Assembly: GCA_051295955.1 (NCBI GenBank)
Contig: JBPDWA010000005.1
Coordinates: 62,001 to 126,000, forward strand
Origin: Enterococcus faecalis_A
GTDB taxonomy: Bacteria; Bacillota; Bacilli; Lactobacillales; Enterococcaceae
Reading direction: 5' to 3'
DNA: 64,000 nucleotides
Below, piece after piece: positions 8,354 through 17,695 of the stretch. The translations under genes were made by a program, and so were the position numbers. Positions within the stretch are counted from its first letter, which is position 1. Every line of letters starts with the position of its first letter. Under the pieces are notes generated by a model. The model was not told the DNA's origin, made no database searches, and worked only from the letters and a program-made list of their open reading frames with translations.

Positions 8354-9649
8354 TTAGTTTATTTTTTCAAATTCGATGTTGAATGTATGTCCTTTTCCAT
8401 TAGAAATTATTGCACTCGTATTTTCCGGATCAGCCGTGATGCCACCTGTATTTACATTTACTTGGTAAATATATTTTCCATCAGAACTAACTTTGTTCAA
8501 AGAAAATAGATCACCACTGTTGGCTTCTGTTTTTGTATAAAGCCCACCATGTCTATAAATCAAATTACTTTTTTGGCGAACTAAATATCCATTGGTAGCA
8601 TCATCATGAATTTTATAGCCTACCCCTTCAGAAGCTTCACTGCAATTGATGCTGTACGCATTGGCATTTGACTGTGTTTGAGTAAGGTAGGTCCATTGAG
8701 ATAGTCCATATCTCTTTTCATAAAAGTAGTAAGGAATATTAGCTAAGGGCGAACCATCACTGATATCGACCTTAATCCGATAATGACTAGCAGGATTTAA
8801 AGGATTTCCATTGGTATCACATACTTTTTGGCTATTAATGCTTTCTGAAAACATTCCTGGATCTGAAACATCCGTGATAGTTGTCAAAAATGGCATGCCC
8901 CATACATCAGCATGAGCAGCCCCATCAAAGGTTTGTGAGTAAACCATATTTTCATTTGTTACATAATTCCATAATTGTCCTGCAAACCAAGTACAGTTGG
9001 AAATAGGTGTATAGGCACCATGACCTTTTTTATAAGGGATTCCCATTACAGCACCCATTTGTTCACTTATTTGATTTAAACTAGGGATATAATTCTTTTC
9101 TAGATTTTCTTCTGTTACACCTGCAGGCAAAGGAATCGTTTTTGATTGATTAAAGCCTCTTGTAGAATGATCATTCAAACTTGGGATAGACTGGCCATCA
9201 ACTTTATCATCTTTTACAAAGCCATAACCTTCATGATACGCATAACTTGTATAATCATTTTCTTTGCTGCTGTGGAAAATTATAATCCAAGTATGACCGA
9301 AGCCGCCGCCGCCAAATTGATCATTTAAATATTTTATGACTGCTTTACTACGATCTGCTGAATCACCTTTTGGAAATTTATTAGCAATTTTGTCTGCTTG
9401 ATTTTCGATGGAAGCAAGATCAGTTCTTTGCGGCGTACGGTTCGTACGGATTGAAATTTGAGGATAGGAGATTGAAGGGTCTCCGGTAGGAGCATATTTA
9501 TCCGTAGCGATTCCACCGACACTAATTGCTGAATTGACGGAATCTGTCGTCTCAGCCTGAGAAACTGTTGTATTTAAATTAATAATAAAAAAACCTAAAA
9601 AGCTTACTACCAATAATAAGACAGTGTTAATAGAAAAAATTTTTTTCAT
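8354..9649 (-). CDS. Exported protein with permuted His...Cys (LRAT-like) catalytic pattern
   Basis: A 431-residue protein with a signal peptide (residues 1-32, cut near S-Q-A-E). Residues about 85-240 contain G-F-G-H-T-W-I-I-I-F with His119 and, 100 residues later, S-N-C-T-W-F-A-G-Q-L-W-N with Cys219. N-C-x-x-F after a G-H motif is the pattern of permuted papain-fold enzymes such as LRAT and PPPDE proteins. The last 150 residues form a separate strand-rich module of unknown type. It is the first gene of a two-gene operon with a second exported His...Cys protein. I do not recognise the exact family; a toxin or cell-wall role are both possible. Confidence 0.55.
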   Translation of the reverse strand: MKKIFSINTVLLLVVSFLGFFIINLNTTVSQAETTDSVNSAISVGGIATDKYAPTGDPSISYPQISIRTNRTPQRTDLASIENQADKIANKFPKGDSADRSKAVIKYLNDQFGGGGFGHTWIIIFHSSKENDYTSYAYHEGYGFVKDDKVDGQSIPSLNDHSTRGFNQSKTIPLPAGVTEENLEKNYIPSLNQISEQMGAVMGIPYKKGHGAYTPISNCTWFAGQLWNYVTNENMVYSQTFDGAAHADVWGMPFLTTITDVSDPGMFSESINSQKVCDTNGNPLNPASHYRIKVDISDGSPLANIPYYFYEKRYGLSQWTYLTQTQSNANAYSINCSEASEGVGYKIHDDATNGYLVRQKSNLIYRHGGLYTKTEANSGDLFSLNKVSSDGKYIYQVNVNTGGITADPENTSAIISNGKGHTFNIEFEKIN

Positions 9650-10671
9650 TCTATTTCAACCTCCACAACATAGTTTTTTTGTAAAATTTTCAATTGAACA
9701 AATCTTTATACTCCTATTTTTCCATAACTAACAAATTTTTTTCATGTATTAATACTAGTTATTAAAAATGGTAGCTCCAAGCAAAGGAACTTGTGAAGAT
9801 AAAAAAGACCAAAAGCTATTACTCATCCCTATTTCCACTCCAATTTCAACCCCCAATTCATGATTTTTTTGTTAAATTTTAACAAAGTTTAACAAGATCA
9901 GTATACTCCTAATTTTTTGTATCCGTTTACGGAAATATCAAACCATTTTTTTAAAATATTAAAAAAATTATCAAATGTAGCATTTTTATTATAAAAAATA
10001 AATATGATAAGGTAATGAATAATTTGGTGATTCGTTGACTTAACCCGGTTGCCTTTGTTACATCCACAGGCCATATCCTTACTTAGCCGTATAGCTTTTA
10101 GCAATCCTCCAACTTGTATCATTGCAATACACCGAAGCTACGGGCAGCAACGATTGGTGGTTGATATTTTTATTATCGAAACTTCTTGGAAAAAGCTACA
10201 GAAACGCCTCTTCTTCTACTGATTTCCATCTATGTAAAATAAGATAATGTATATTTTGTTAATATATAGTAACAAGAAAACTCATCATTCTCGTAGGTTT
10301 ATATTACTTAAAATCATATAGCTATTATTTCTATGAAAATTTTTATTTTTTTCAATAGGCTTTGACTAGCCAACCTATTGAATTCCCCCGCGAGATTACT
10401 GTAACTGGCAGGTCTAACCGGTAAAATTATTTATCTTTGGGAAAGTAACATTGTAGCTTACTTTCTATGGTTCCTTAGTTAATAGGTATTATGATATATA
10501 AAAGCTTTGATAGCTTATGACATAATTACTTAGCAAATAGGTAATGATTAGAGCAACCAGTTTGACTGCAGTGAATTTATTTAAGAGCGTTTACTTTGTT
10601 TTTTTCAGTCGCACATTCACCAAATTTCCGTTACAATAGGAACAGGCACAGAAGATAAGGAGGAATCATTT
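9650..10671. other. Long AT-rich spacer without a supported gene
   Basis: About 1 kb between the divergent exported-protein operon and the DUF308 gene. A 74-codon minus frame at 9898-10122 has no ribosome site and low-complexity content, so I do not call it. Two stretches, around 9674-9716 and 9868-9918, share an arrangement: a T run and GTAAAATTTT-like block, then a GAACAA or TAACAA block, then TATACTCCTA and TTTTT. They look like a partial duplication of the operon's 5' flank. Confidence 0.5.
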
Positions 10672-11193
10672 ATGTTTGGCACTTTTGTAACAAATTTTAA
10701 ACGCCACACATTACTACGAGCAGCAGTTTATATTGTATTAGGAAGCGCCATTCTGTTTCGACCGACCGCATTTTTCCATTTGGTGGGTTATTTAATCGCC
10801 GGATATTTAGTTCTAATGGGATTGATTAATATCTATGACGATTACCAAATAAAAAAAGCCACCGGTTCCTTTGGCTTAGGGATGGCAAGCGGTATTATTT
10901 TTCTTGTTTTAGCAGCAGCTTTTCTTTTATTTGCGCCAGTCATTGTCTCTGTTTTGCCTTTCTCTTTAGGCGTCGTTATTGCGCTCAATGGTCTTTTCCA
11001 ATTAATCACAGCATTGAACAGCAAGCGTTTCATTTGGATTATCTATAGCGTAATTGTGTTACTTGCTGGTTTTATGTTAATATTTAATCCTTTTAAAAGC
11101 TTTATTGTCTTATTCCAAGTATTCGGCTGTGTATTGATTTTTATGGGTATTTCTGAAATTATTGCTCACTTTCGCAGCAATCAGGCCCGTTAG
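10672..11193 (+). CDS. DUF308/HdeD-like membrane protein
   Basis: A 173-residue protein made almost entirely of six hydrophobic helices arranged as three pairs, each beginning with a pattern like I-V-L-G-x-x-I-L-F or G-I-I-F-L-V-L-A-A-A. This is the DUF308 (HdeD) architecture at normal length. HdeD is linked to acid resistance in enterobacteria, but the role in Firmicutes is unclear. The ATG follows AAGGAGG with good spacing. It is a single gene closed by a terminator at 11254-11312. Confidence 0.8.
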   Translation: MFGTFVTNFKRHTLLRAAVYIVLGSAILFRPTAFFHLVGYLIAGYLVLMGLINIYDDYQIKKATGSFGLGMASGIIFLVLAAAFLLFAPVIVSVLPFSLGVVIALNGLFQLITALNSKRFIWIIYSVIVLLAGFMLIFNPFKSFIVLFQVFGCVLIFMGISEIIAHFRSNQAR

Positions 11194-11253
11194 ACAACCA
11201 ATGAACCAACACGTTCATAGAGCAAAAGTCCAGCAGTTGTACTAATTATCATC

Positions 11254-11312
11254 AAAAACGGAGAACGATCTCGCGAGGTTTAAAACACGCTTACCGTTGT
11301 TCTCCGTTTTTC
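11254..11312. terminator. Bidirectional terminator
   Basis: Perfect arms AAAAACGGAGAAC and GTTCTCCGTTTTT enclose a loop of about 30 bases. It lies between the convergent DUF308 and EIIC-like genes. Confidence 0.85.
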
Positions 11313-11347
11313 TACGCCCATTGATTTTACTGTGTTTAATGATACGT

Positions 11348-12388
11348 TTACTCCCCTAAAAACTCAAATACTTCTCTGCGATTATACAGTTTTAAAACTT
11401 TTTCACAAACAAACTGTGAAAAAAAGGCTCCTGCTAATGGGACCAAAAACCAACTAAACAGCATTATTCCAGGATTCAACCCCTGCTCTAGAGCAGCAAG
11501 CGGCCCTACTAATCCTACCAAGCCAAATCCTGCGGAAGCCGGCGTACCTGAAATTGAAAAGAAAGCCACCGACAGCGCTGCTAATGAAGCGGTGAAAAAG
11601 CAAGAGACCAAAATCACCGGTTTTCTAAACAAGTTGGGCATCATCATTTTCATAGCACCTAAAGCAATAGCCATCGTTACGCCAGATTTATTAATTTTCC
11701 AAGAATTGACAATCAATACAATAGTCGTCGCCGCAACACCCATCGCAGCAGCTCCAGCAGCCAAGCCATTTAACTGAATCGCCACACCAATAGCAACGGT
11801 TGAGATTGGCGATAAAATCAAAAAGGCAAAAGAACAGCTGATTAAGACACTCATCAACACAGGCTGCAGGGTCGTGAAGGCATTAATTCCATTACCAACA
11901 GCAGCTGTGACTGCAGCAACATAAGGGTAGAGGAAATACCCGACAGCACCGACACCAACTCCTGCTACAATGGGCGTTAAGACAATACTCACTGAACCAA
12001 AGGTATCACCAATCAAAGTAATCACAAGGATAGCCAAAGAAGCAGTTAACATCGTATTAATGATATCACCGGTTCCCGCCCCCACTAAAGCAGCAGCTTG
12101 AGTATCGTATTTAATGACACCAGAACCTGCAAAGGCAGCACCACCTACGACTAACATCTTCAAGGGTTCCAATTGAAAATGGCTAGCAATTAGCGTCCCG
12201 ATAATTAACGGCGTCGCTAATTGAAAAATGAGTCCAATTTGAGTAAACGTGAGAGCAACAGTATTATTTCCAAATAGTTTTAAAATGGCAGCTAAAACCG
12301 CATTAGGAATTAAACCGATTAAAATTCCTGTGGCAGTTCCCGCTAGAACACGATTAATAAATACTTTCGGCGTCATTTCATCGTTCAT
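11348..12388 (-). CDS. PTS EIIC-like membrane protein (PTS_EIIC_2 type)
   Basis: A 346-residue polytopic protein with about nine to ten membrane helices, starting P-K-V-F-I-N-R-V-L-A-G-T-A-T-G-I-L-I-G-L-I-P-N-A. This opening and the G-I-M-L-F-S-W-F-L-V-P-L-A-G segment near the end match the PTS_EIIC_2 group, which looks like an EIIC permease but usually has no linked EIIA or EIIB. None is found beside it here. I start at the ATG at 12388: the frame is open 32 codons further, but GAGGGTGG is placed correctly only for this ATG. The substrate is unknown. Confidence 0.75.
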   Translation of the reverse strand: MNDEMTPKVFINRVLAGTATGILIGLIPNAVLAAILKLFGNNTVALTFTQIGLIFQLATPLIIGTLIASHFQLEPLKMLVVGGAAFAGSGVIKYDTQAAALVGAGTGDIINTMLTASLAILVITLIGDTFGSVSIVLTPIVAGVGVGAVGYFLYPYVAAVTAAVGNGINAFTTLQPVLMSVLISCSFAFLILSPISTVAIGVAIQLNGLAAGAAAMGVAATTIVLIVNSWKINKSGVTMAIALGAMKMMMPNLFRKPVILVSCFFTASLAALSVAFFSISGTPASAGFGLVGLVGPLAALEQGLNPGIMLFSWFLVPLAGAFFSQFVCEKVLKLYNRREVFEFLGE

Positions 12389-12607
12389 ACATCCACCCTC
12401 TTCTTTATTATTTCCCAACAATTCCATCGAAATTTCATTTTTGCTGTTGTTACACAGATTAACTGGTTTGTCTTCAAAAGTCAATTAATTTTCTAAATTT
12501 TCTGAATATTTTTGTTTATTATATCTCAGTTGATAAAGTTAGTCTTTTATTGAAGATTTAAGCTATAATCAATGGAGAGTTAGTTCACGTAAAGAAAGGA
12601 AGATTGA

Positions 12608-13792
12608 ATGGAGAAAGAAAAAAATCAATGGATTCGTTTTTTAGGAGGAAAAAATTTACTTTTTACATTAGTAGTACTGTGCTTATTGGCTATCATGATT
12701 TTTCTATTTCATGCGATTTCGTTTTTCTTTAAACCTTTTTGGATTATTTTCGGCGCCTTACTGCCACCGGTTCTATTTGGCATCATTATTTTTTATTTGC
12801 TAAATCCTATCGTGAAACGTTTGGAACGAAAAATCCCTCGAGTTTGGGTCATTGGCGGTTTGTATGTTCTAATCATCAGTTTGCTGGTTTTTGCTTCATT
12901 ACAATTCGTTCCTATCCTACAAAGCCAGACAGAAGAATTAATAAAACAGTTTCCCTCCTTTTGGAATGGTTCTTTAGAAACGCTGAAGCAGACCGTCGCT
13001 AAAACGCCTTTTGCAGATGAAGTAAATCGTGCGACACAATCGTTGGAAAACGTTTGGGGCAAAGTGAGCGAATTTGCTGGGGATTATCTTCAAAAAGGCG
13101 TTCAAGGAATCGGCAGTGTTTTTTCAGTAGTGTCGTCGACTTTTTTGACGTTGTTTACCGGGCCAATCATCGCCTTTTTCTTGTTAAAAGATAAAGAAAA
13201 GTTTTATCACTTTGTAAAAAATATTGTGCCGCCTCTCGCACGCAATGATTTTGATGAATACAGCCAAATCGTCAATACTCAAATTGGTGACTATCTTAAA
13301 GGACAAGTTATTGCCTCAATCGTCCTTGGCGTCTTGTACTGGCCGGCTTTTCTTTTGATTGGTTTACAGTTTGCCGGAATTCTTTCCTTGGCGGCAGGTA
13401 TTTTATGTATTATTCCTTATATTGGCCCTTTTATCGCTTTTATTCCCGGTTTGATCATTGCATTTCAAGATTCAACATTTATGGTTATTAAATTTGTCGT
13501 TATTTGGTTTGCAATTCAGCTATTTCATGGTGACTTTGTGATTCCACGTGTGATGGGGAATCGCTTAAAAATCCATCCAATTACAATTTTACTAGTTATT
13601 TTAGTGATGGGAGAACTACTGGGCTTAATGGGAGTCATCTTTGGTATTCCGCTATATTGTCTAATAAAAGTAACCGTCATCTATCTTTTCCGTAAACTTA
13701 AACAACGTTATAATCGTTTCTATGGAGATAAAGGACAGTATGAAGAAACCACTTTTACTAAGGAAGATTACTTAAAGCAAACGGATGATTAA
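12608..13792 (+). CDS. AI-2E family transporter
   Basis: A 394-residue membrane protein with about eight hydrophobic segments. The pair F-G-I-I-I-F-Y-L-L-N-P-I-V near the N-terminus and the later block A-A-G-I-L-C-I-I-P-Y-I-G-P-F-I-A-F-I-P are characteristic of the AI-2E (PerM/YdiK) family. Members export small molecules, in some cases by Na+ or H+ antiport. Despite the name, transport of the AI-2 signal is not implied. The ATG follows GAAAGGAAG. A second in-frame feature is the acidic hydrophilic tail of about 30 residues. It is transcribed alone. Confidence 0.88.
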   Translation: MEKEKNQWIRFLGGKNLLFTLVVLCLLAIMIFLFHAISFFFKPFWIIFGALLPPVLFGIIIFYLLNPIVKRLERKIPRVWVIGGLYVLIISLLVFASLQFVPILQSQTEELIKQFPSFWNGSLETLKQTVAKTPFADEVNRATQSLENVWGKVSEFAGDYLQKGVQGIGSVFSVVSSTFLTLFTGPIIAFFLLKDKEKFYHFVKNIVPPLARNDFDEYSQIVNTQIGDYLKGQVIASIVLGVLYWPAFLLIGLQFAGILSLAAGILCIIPYIGPFIAFIPGLIIAFQDSTFMVIKFVVIWFAIQLFHGDFVIPRVMGNRLKIHPITILLVILVMGELLGLMGVIFGIPLYCLIKVTVIYLFRKLKQRYNRFYGDKGQYEETTFTKEDYLKQTDD

Positions 13793-13962
13793 AAATAGAA
13801 GAAAGAAACAAAAGATAAACGCTTGCTTTTGCCCTTTCCAAAAATGTCATGGTGAACAATAAGAGATAAGAGAAAGCTTTCTATGCTTGTTTGATATCCA
13901 GTGAAGGAGTACAGAGCTACTATTGTGGAAAACAGTGAATTTCATTAACGAACTTGGCTTAT

Positions 13963-13993
13963 GGGGCTGGACTTTTGTGCCAGCCTCTTTTTA
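13963..13993 (+). terminator. Rho-independent terminator
   Basis: Arms GGCTGG and CCAGCC enclose nine bases and are followed by TCTTTTT. It probably ends the AI-2E family transcript, about 170 bp after its stop. Confidence 0.65.
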
Positions 13994-14042
13994 CATATTC
14001 ATTAAACTGTCAAAATCAAAGACTTATAACAAACCTTAAGTT

Positions 14043-14071
14043 TTGCATTCCTATACTGCTCGAACTATACT
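14043..14071 (+). promoter_or_regulatory. Promoter of the small ORF-ohyA transcript
   Basis: TTGCAT and TATACT are exactly 17 bp apart, a strong vegetative promoter 55 bp before the 42-codon ORF. Confidence 0.75.
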
Positions 14072-14126
14072 GGCGATAACCATAAGCTTAGCGTCACACA
14101 AATTCTTTTAAAGGAGCGAATTTCTC

Positions 14127-14255
14127 ATGAAAAAAACAATTGTAAGAACGAGTGTCTGCCTTGGATTATTAGCCTTAGGCGCACTATATTTAGCGAAAAA
14201 AACGGGTCTTTTAGAAGATGACCAATATTTGTACGATGAATTTGAATCACATTAA
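14127..14255 (+). CDS. Small single-pass membrane protein, 42 residues
   Basis: An ATG with AAAGGAGC upstream opens a 42-codon frame reading MKKTIVRTSV, then a hydrophobic stretch of about 13 residues, then a hydrophilic acidic tail D-D-Q-Y-L-Y-D-E-F-E-S-H. It lies directly behind a strong promoter and 41 bp before the oleate hydratase start, so both are probably on one mRNA. I do not recognise a family. A membrane-associated helper of the fatty-acid-modifying hydratase is one idea; a stand-alone small protein is equally possible. Confidence 0.6.
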   Translation: MKKTIVRTSVCLGLLALGALYLAKKTGLLEDDQYLYDEFESH

Positions 14256-14296
14256 AGTAAAAACAACGTAATAGTCAGATGATGGAGGCAAGTACA

Positions 14297-15991
14297 ATGA
14301 GAAAAAATAAAGCGATCATGATCGGAGCTGGCATCGCCAATATGGCGGCGGCAGTCTATTTAATCCAAGAAGGAAATTGGCGCGGTGATCAAATTACTTT
14401 TTATTCCTTAGATGATCACGGCTCAAACGATGGCGCTCCTAGAAAAGACACTGTCGATGAATATTGGAACAAAAATCACCCTACAGAAAATAAAAAAGGC
14501 TTTATCGCTCGTGGCGGACGTATGTTAAACTACCGCACTTACGTTGATCTAATGGATTTGTTAAGTCGAATCCCATCAGTCACCGAACCAGATATGACTG
14601 CTGCAGAAGATACTCGAGACTTTGACGCAAAACATCGCACCTTTGACAAAGCTCGGTTGATGGAAGGCGGTAAAGGAATTATTGATGCCGGCCATTTAGG
14701 CTTTAACACTAAAGATCGGCTGCTATTAACCAAATTAATTGCCATGCCGGACTCCGAGGAAGAGAAATTAGACAACATTACTATTGCCGACTATTTTAAA
14801 GAGGATCCCCATTTCTTTGAAACTAATTTTTGGTTTATGTGGGAAACGACCTTTGCTTTTCGAACTCGCAGTTCCGCTCAAGAGTTACGTCGGTATATGC
14901 ACCAAATGATTTATGAATTTACGCAAATTGAGCATTTGGTAGGCGTCAATCGAACCCGTTACAACCAATATGAAAGTATTATGCTACCTTTGATTCAGTA
15001 CTTAAAAGATCAAGGGTGCCGCATCATCTTAAATCGTCTAGTTACTGATTGGACGTTTAAGGCAACACCGATGCAAGACGAAATTACAGTAACCGGCTTA
15101 AAAATGACAAATGTTGAAACACACGAAGAAGAGCTAATTGATGTTGACGACGAGACGGCAGTAATCTTTACGAACGGTTCTATTACCGATTCTACTACAC
15201 TAGGTGACTTTGAAACACCGGCTGCTGAAAATATGGATTACGGTGCTGCTTCCAGCTTGTGGAAAAAAGCAACAGAGCACTTTTATAATCTCGGAAATCC
15301 AGATAAATTTTTTGCTGACCGTGATACCAGTGAATGGGTAAGTTTTACCTTAACAACGAAAAATCATCTTTTATTAAATGAAATTACGCGAATCACTACT
15401 CAAGAACCAGGTAACGCTTTGAATTCATTTATTTCAACGGAACCAATTACGCCGTTGGGTCAAAAAGATGTTAACATGTCAATTGTCGTACACCATCAAC
15501 CACATTTCACCACACAAAAACCAAACGAAACTGTAATTTGGGGATATTTCTTATATCCTCGTCGCCGTGGTGAATTTGTTGATAAGCAATATATTAAAAT
15601 GAATGGTAAAGAAATGTTGCAAGAGTTAATTGGGCAGCTAGCCAAAGTGGATCCAGGTCCTGTCAACATTCGTGAACGAGAAACTGAAATTATGGAAAGT
15701 GTCATCAACAATATCCCTGCTTATATGCCTTATGCTTCTGCTTTATTTAATAATCGAGCCAAAGCCGACCGTCCTAAAGTCATTCCAAAACACTCGACTA
15801 ACCTTGCTTTTACAGGTGAATTTGTTGAACAGCCTTACCAAATGATCTTCACTGAACAAAGTGCCGTTCGTTCCGGGGAGATTGCAGCCTTCCACTTTGC
15901 CGGCATTCCAATGTCACGCTTAGTAAAAACTCCTCGCTACGACAAAGACTTGCCCACCCTTGCTCGGGCTGCAAAAAAAATGTTTGATTAA
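14297..15991 (+). CDS. ohyA: Oleate hydratase
   Basis: A 564-residue FAD enzyme of the MCRA family that adds water to cis-9 double bonds of unsaturated fatty acids, giving 10-hydroxy acids. The N-terminal nucleotide-binding motif is I-M-I-G-A-G-I-A-N-M-A-A-A-V-Y-L, and the family blocks F-I-A-R-G-G-R-M-L-N and L-A-F-T-G-E-F-V-E-Q-P are present. Length is normal. The frame opens six codons earlier, but ATGGAGG lies correctly before the ATG at 14297. It follows a small membrane ORF under one promoter. The activity detoxifies host or food fatty acids. Confidence 0.95.
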   Translation: MRKNKAIMIGAGIANMAAAVYLIQEGNWRGDQITFYSLDDHGSNDGAPRKDTVDEYWNKNHPTENKKGFIARGGRMLNYRTYVDLMDLLSRIPSVTEPDMTAAEDTRDFDAKHRTFDKARLMEGGKGIIDAGHLGFNTKDRLLLTKLIAMPDSEEEKLDNITIADYFKEDPHFFETNFWFMWETTFAFRTRSSAQELRRYMHQMIYEFTQIEHLVGVNRTRYNQYESIMLPLIQYLKDQGCRIILNRLVTDWTFKATPMQDEITVTGLKMTNVETHEEELIDVDDETAVIFTNGSITDSTTLGDFETPAAENMDYGAASSLWKKATEHFYNLGNPDKFFADRDTSEWVSFTLTTKNHLLLNEITRITTQEPGNALNSFISTEPITPLGQKDVNMSIVVHHQPHFTTQKPNETVIWGYFLYPRRRGEFVDKQYIKMNGKEMLQELIGQLAKVDPGPVNIRERETEIMESVINNIPAYMPYASALFNNRAKADRPKVIPKHSTNLAFTGEFVEQPYQMIFTEQSAVRSGEIAAFHFAGIPMSRLVKTPRYDKDLPTLARAAKKMFD

Positions 15992-16019
15992 AAACCGCAA
16001 AACCAAATAAGCTTTAAAC

Positions 16020-16074
16020 AGCCAAAGTGTAAGAACCCATCAGCAGCTAGTTTCTTGCACTTTGGCTTTTTCTT
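16020..16074 (+). terminator. Terminator of ohyA
   Basis: Arms AGCCAAAGTGTAAGAA and TTTCTTGCACTTTGGCT (one mismatch) are followed by a T run on the plus strand. Confidence 0.85.
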
Positions 16075-16309
16075 TTTACCTGCTTTCCCTCTAGATACCG
16101 GAACTACCTTGAGGCAAAAAATTTATTGTCAAAAAAATGCAGATATTACGCAGCTGGATTATGTACGCCCTCACTCATGGAAAGCAAAGGACGACTTGCT
16201 CTATTACCTAGCTTTACGGCAAGGATTGATTATACCGTCATCTTTGGCCTGCTTGGTCAAAGTATCGGCTATTACTGCTGTTGTTATTTTTGTTACTTTG
16301 TATTTTGGA

Positions 16310-16358
16310 TAAAAAATAGAGGATAGAAGCAACTTACGTTGCTTCTGTCCTCTATTTC
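16310..16358 (-). terminator. Terminator of the CAP-domain gene
   Basis: Arms AATAGAGGATAGAAGCAAC and GTTGCTTCTGTCCTCTATT (one mismatch) form a long stem with a 4-base loop. The minus strand then runs into TTTTTT. The sequence belongs to the palindrome group seen at several intergenic sites. Confidence 0.85.
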
Positions 16359-16381
16359 GAGTAATCTTCATTTAAATTGAC

Positions 16382-17695
16382 TTAAGCTGAGTGACCTACA
16401 ATCGTATCACCAACATAGCCAAATCCAACTCGAGTAATGCTTGGGTTAATTTCCCAATCACGGTGACCAGTGCCGGAAGCAGTTACCATGCCGGTTTCAT
16501 TGTACCAAGCCATAATTACAGAATTACCTGGTCTCCACATAATTGCGATTACTTCATCGCCACGTGACCAGTGATCACTTGGAATTGAACCACCAGCGGC
16601 TTCTACTTGAGCTGCTCGTGCAGTAGCTGATGCTGCTAGTCCTGCATCCCAACTTACTGGACGTAAACCAAGTGATGAGCGCAAAGCGTTCAAAGCATCC
16701 AATGTTGCATCCCCAGTTGGTGATGGAGTTGGTGTTGGAGTAGGCGTTGGAGTCGGTGCTTGACTATCACTATTTCCACTTCCACTATTTGAATTATTGC
16801 TAGAATTGTTATTACTGTTATCAGGCACGTTAGTTGATCCAGTGCTTGAGCTTCCATTGTCAGCTGACGTTGAAGGAGCTGTGCTGTTAGCTGTTGATGA
16901 ACTATCTGTGCTACTTGAAGCTGTATCGCTAGAGCTGTTAGTTGTTGATGCTTTAGCTTCCGCTTGTTTTTGTTTTTCTGCTGCAGCTTTTTGTTCTTCA
17001 ACAAGGCGTGCTTGTTCTTTCTCAGCTGCTTCTTTTTGTTTCAACAAAGATGCTTTTGACCCTTCAGCAGATGATTGTTCTAAAGCAAGTGAAGCTTTTT
17101 TCACATTCAAATCTGCTTGTTTCGCTACAAGCTCTTGTTTTTTCGTTTCAAGTTCAGCTTTTGTTGTTTCAATTTTTGCTAATTTTTTTTCTGTTTCAAT
17201 TTTTTTGCTTTCAACTGTTTGTTTATCTTCTTTTTGTTGTTTCACTAAATCGTTGTTTGCGCTAACGATGGTTGTTACGGCTTGTACTCGAGCAATTGCA
17301 TCGCCAACTGATTTAGCATTCAAAACGGCATCCATAATGGTAGTACTTTGGCCGTTGACTTGAACATCACGAGCTTGCTTTTTAATTGCTTCAGAGCGTT
17401 TGTCAATTCGTTCTGTCAAAGTAGCAATTTCTTGTTTTAACTCTTCAGTCTTTGTTTTCAAATCTGTTTGTTGTTGTTTTAGGGCTAGGCTTTCATCATA
17501 AATAGAAGAAACTTCTGATTCCAATGAAGAAACTTGTGTTGCTAAATCATTTTGTTTGGCTTTTAACCCAGAAATTTCTTGATCTTTTTGTTCAATTTTC
17601 TTATCAACATCAGTGGCTGATACAGTACTTGGAGTTGCTACTGTGGCAAGTGCTAATGAACATAGTAATAAGGATGCGAGTACGCTTTTTTTCAC
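16382..17695 (-). CDS. Secreted PcsB/SagA-type coiled-coil protein with C-terminal CAP domain (SalB-like)
   Basis: A 437-residue exported protein. Signal peptide is residues 1-27 (cut near V-S-A-T). Residues 28-240 are a long coiled coil with the PcsB-type segment K-Q-A-R-D-V-Q-V-N-G in the middle. A Ser/Asn/Thr-rich linker with a T-P repeat follows, then a C-terminal CAP/SCP domain from about residue 330, with S-D-H-W, M-A-W-Y-N-E and G-H-R-D-W-E-I-N-P. This is the architecture of enterococcal SalB, a stress-related envelope protein. The start is GTG, with GGAGG 8 bases upstream; no ATG fits. A SagA-like protein with the same N-terminal design but a different C-terminal domain lies at the right edge of the window. 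Confidence 0.85.
   Translation of the reverse strand: MKKSVLASLLLCSLALATVATPSTVSATDVDKKIEQKDQEISGLKAKQNDLATQVSSLESEVSSIYDESLALKQQQTDLKTKTEELKQEIATLTERIDKRSEAIKKQARDVQVNGQSTTIMDAVLNAKSVGDAIARVQAVTTIVSANNDLVKQQKEDKQTVESKKIETEKKLAKIETTKAELETKKQELVAKQADLNVKKASLALEQSSAEGSKASLLKQKEAAEKEQARLVEEQKAAAEKQKQAEAKASTTNSSSDTASSSTDSSSTANSTAPSTSADNGSSSTGSTNVPDNSNNNSSNNSNSGSGNSDSQAPTPTPTPTPTPSPTGDATLDALNALRSSLGLRPVSWDAGLAASATARAAQVEAAGGSIPSDHWSRGDEVIAIMWRPGNSVIMAWYNETGMVTASGTGHRDWEINPSITRVGFGYVGDTIVGHSA

Larger units (their letters stand above)
13793..14126. other. Intergenic spacer
   Basis: Contains the terminator at 13963-13993 and the promoter at 14043-14071. No frame with a plausible ribosome site besides the 42-codon ORF that follows. 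Confidence 0.6.
15992..16381. other. Intergenic spacer with two terminators
   Basis: Holds the ohyA terminator (16020-16074) and the terminator of the CAP-domain gene (16310-16358). Overlapping plus frames at 16055-16326 have no ribosome site and begin inside the ohyA terminator, so I do not call them genes. Confidence 0.6.

Noticed and set aside
9898..10122. 74-codon minus-strand frame in the spacer
   Set aside because: No ribosome site, AT-driven Asn/Ile/Phe content and no recognisable pattern.
16055..16326. Two overlapping plus-strand frames of 85 and 66 codons
   Set aside because: The first begins inside the ohyA terminator; neither has a ribosome site and both are Cys/Tyr/Phe-rich low-quality sequence.
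16797..17363. 188-codon plus frame opposite the coiled-coil gene
   Set aside because: Shadow frame produced by the Gln/Lys/Glu-rich repeats of the real gene on the other strand.
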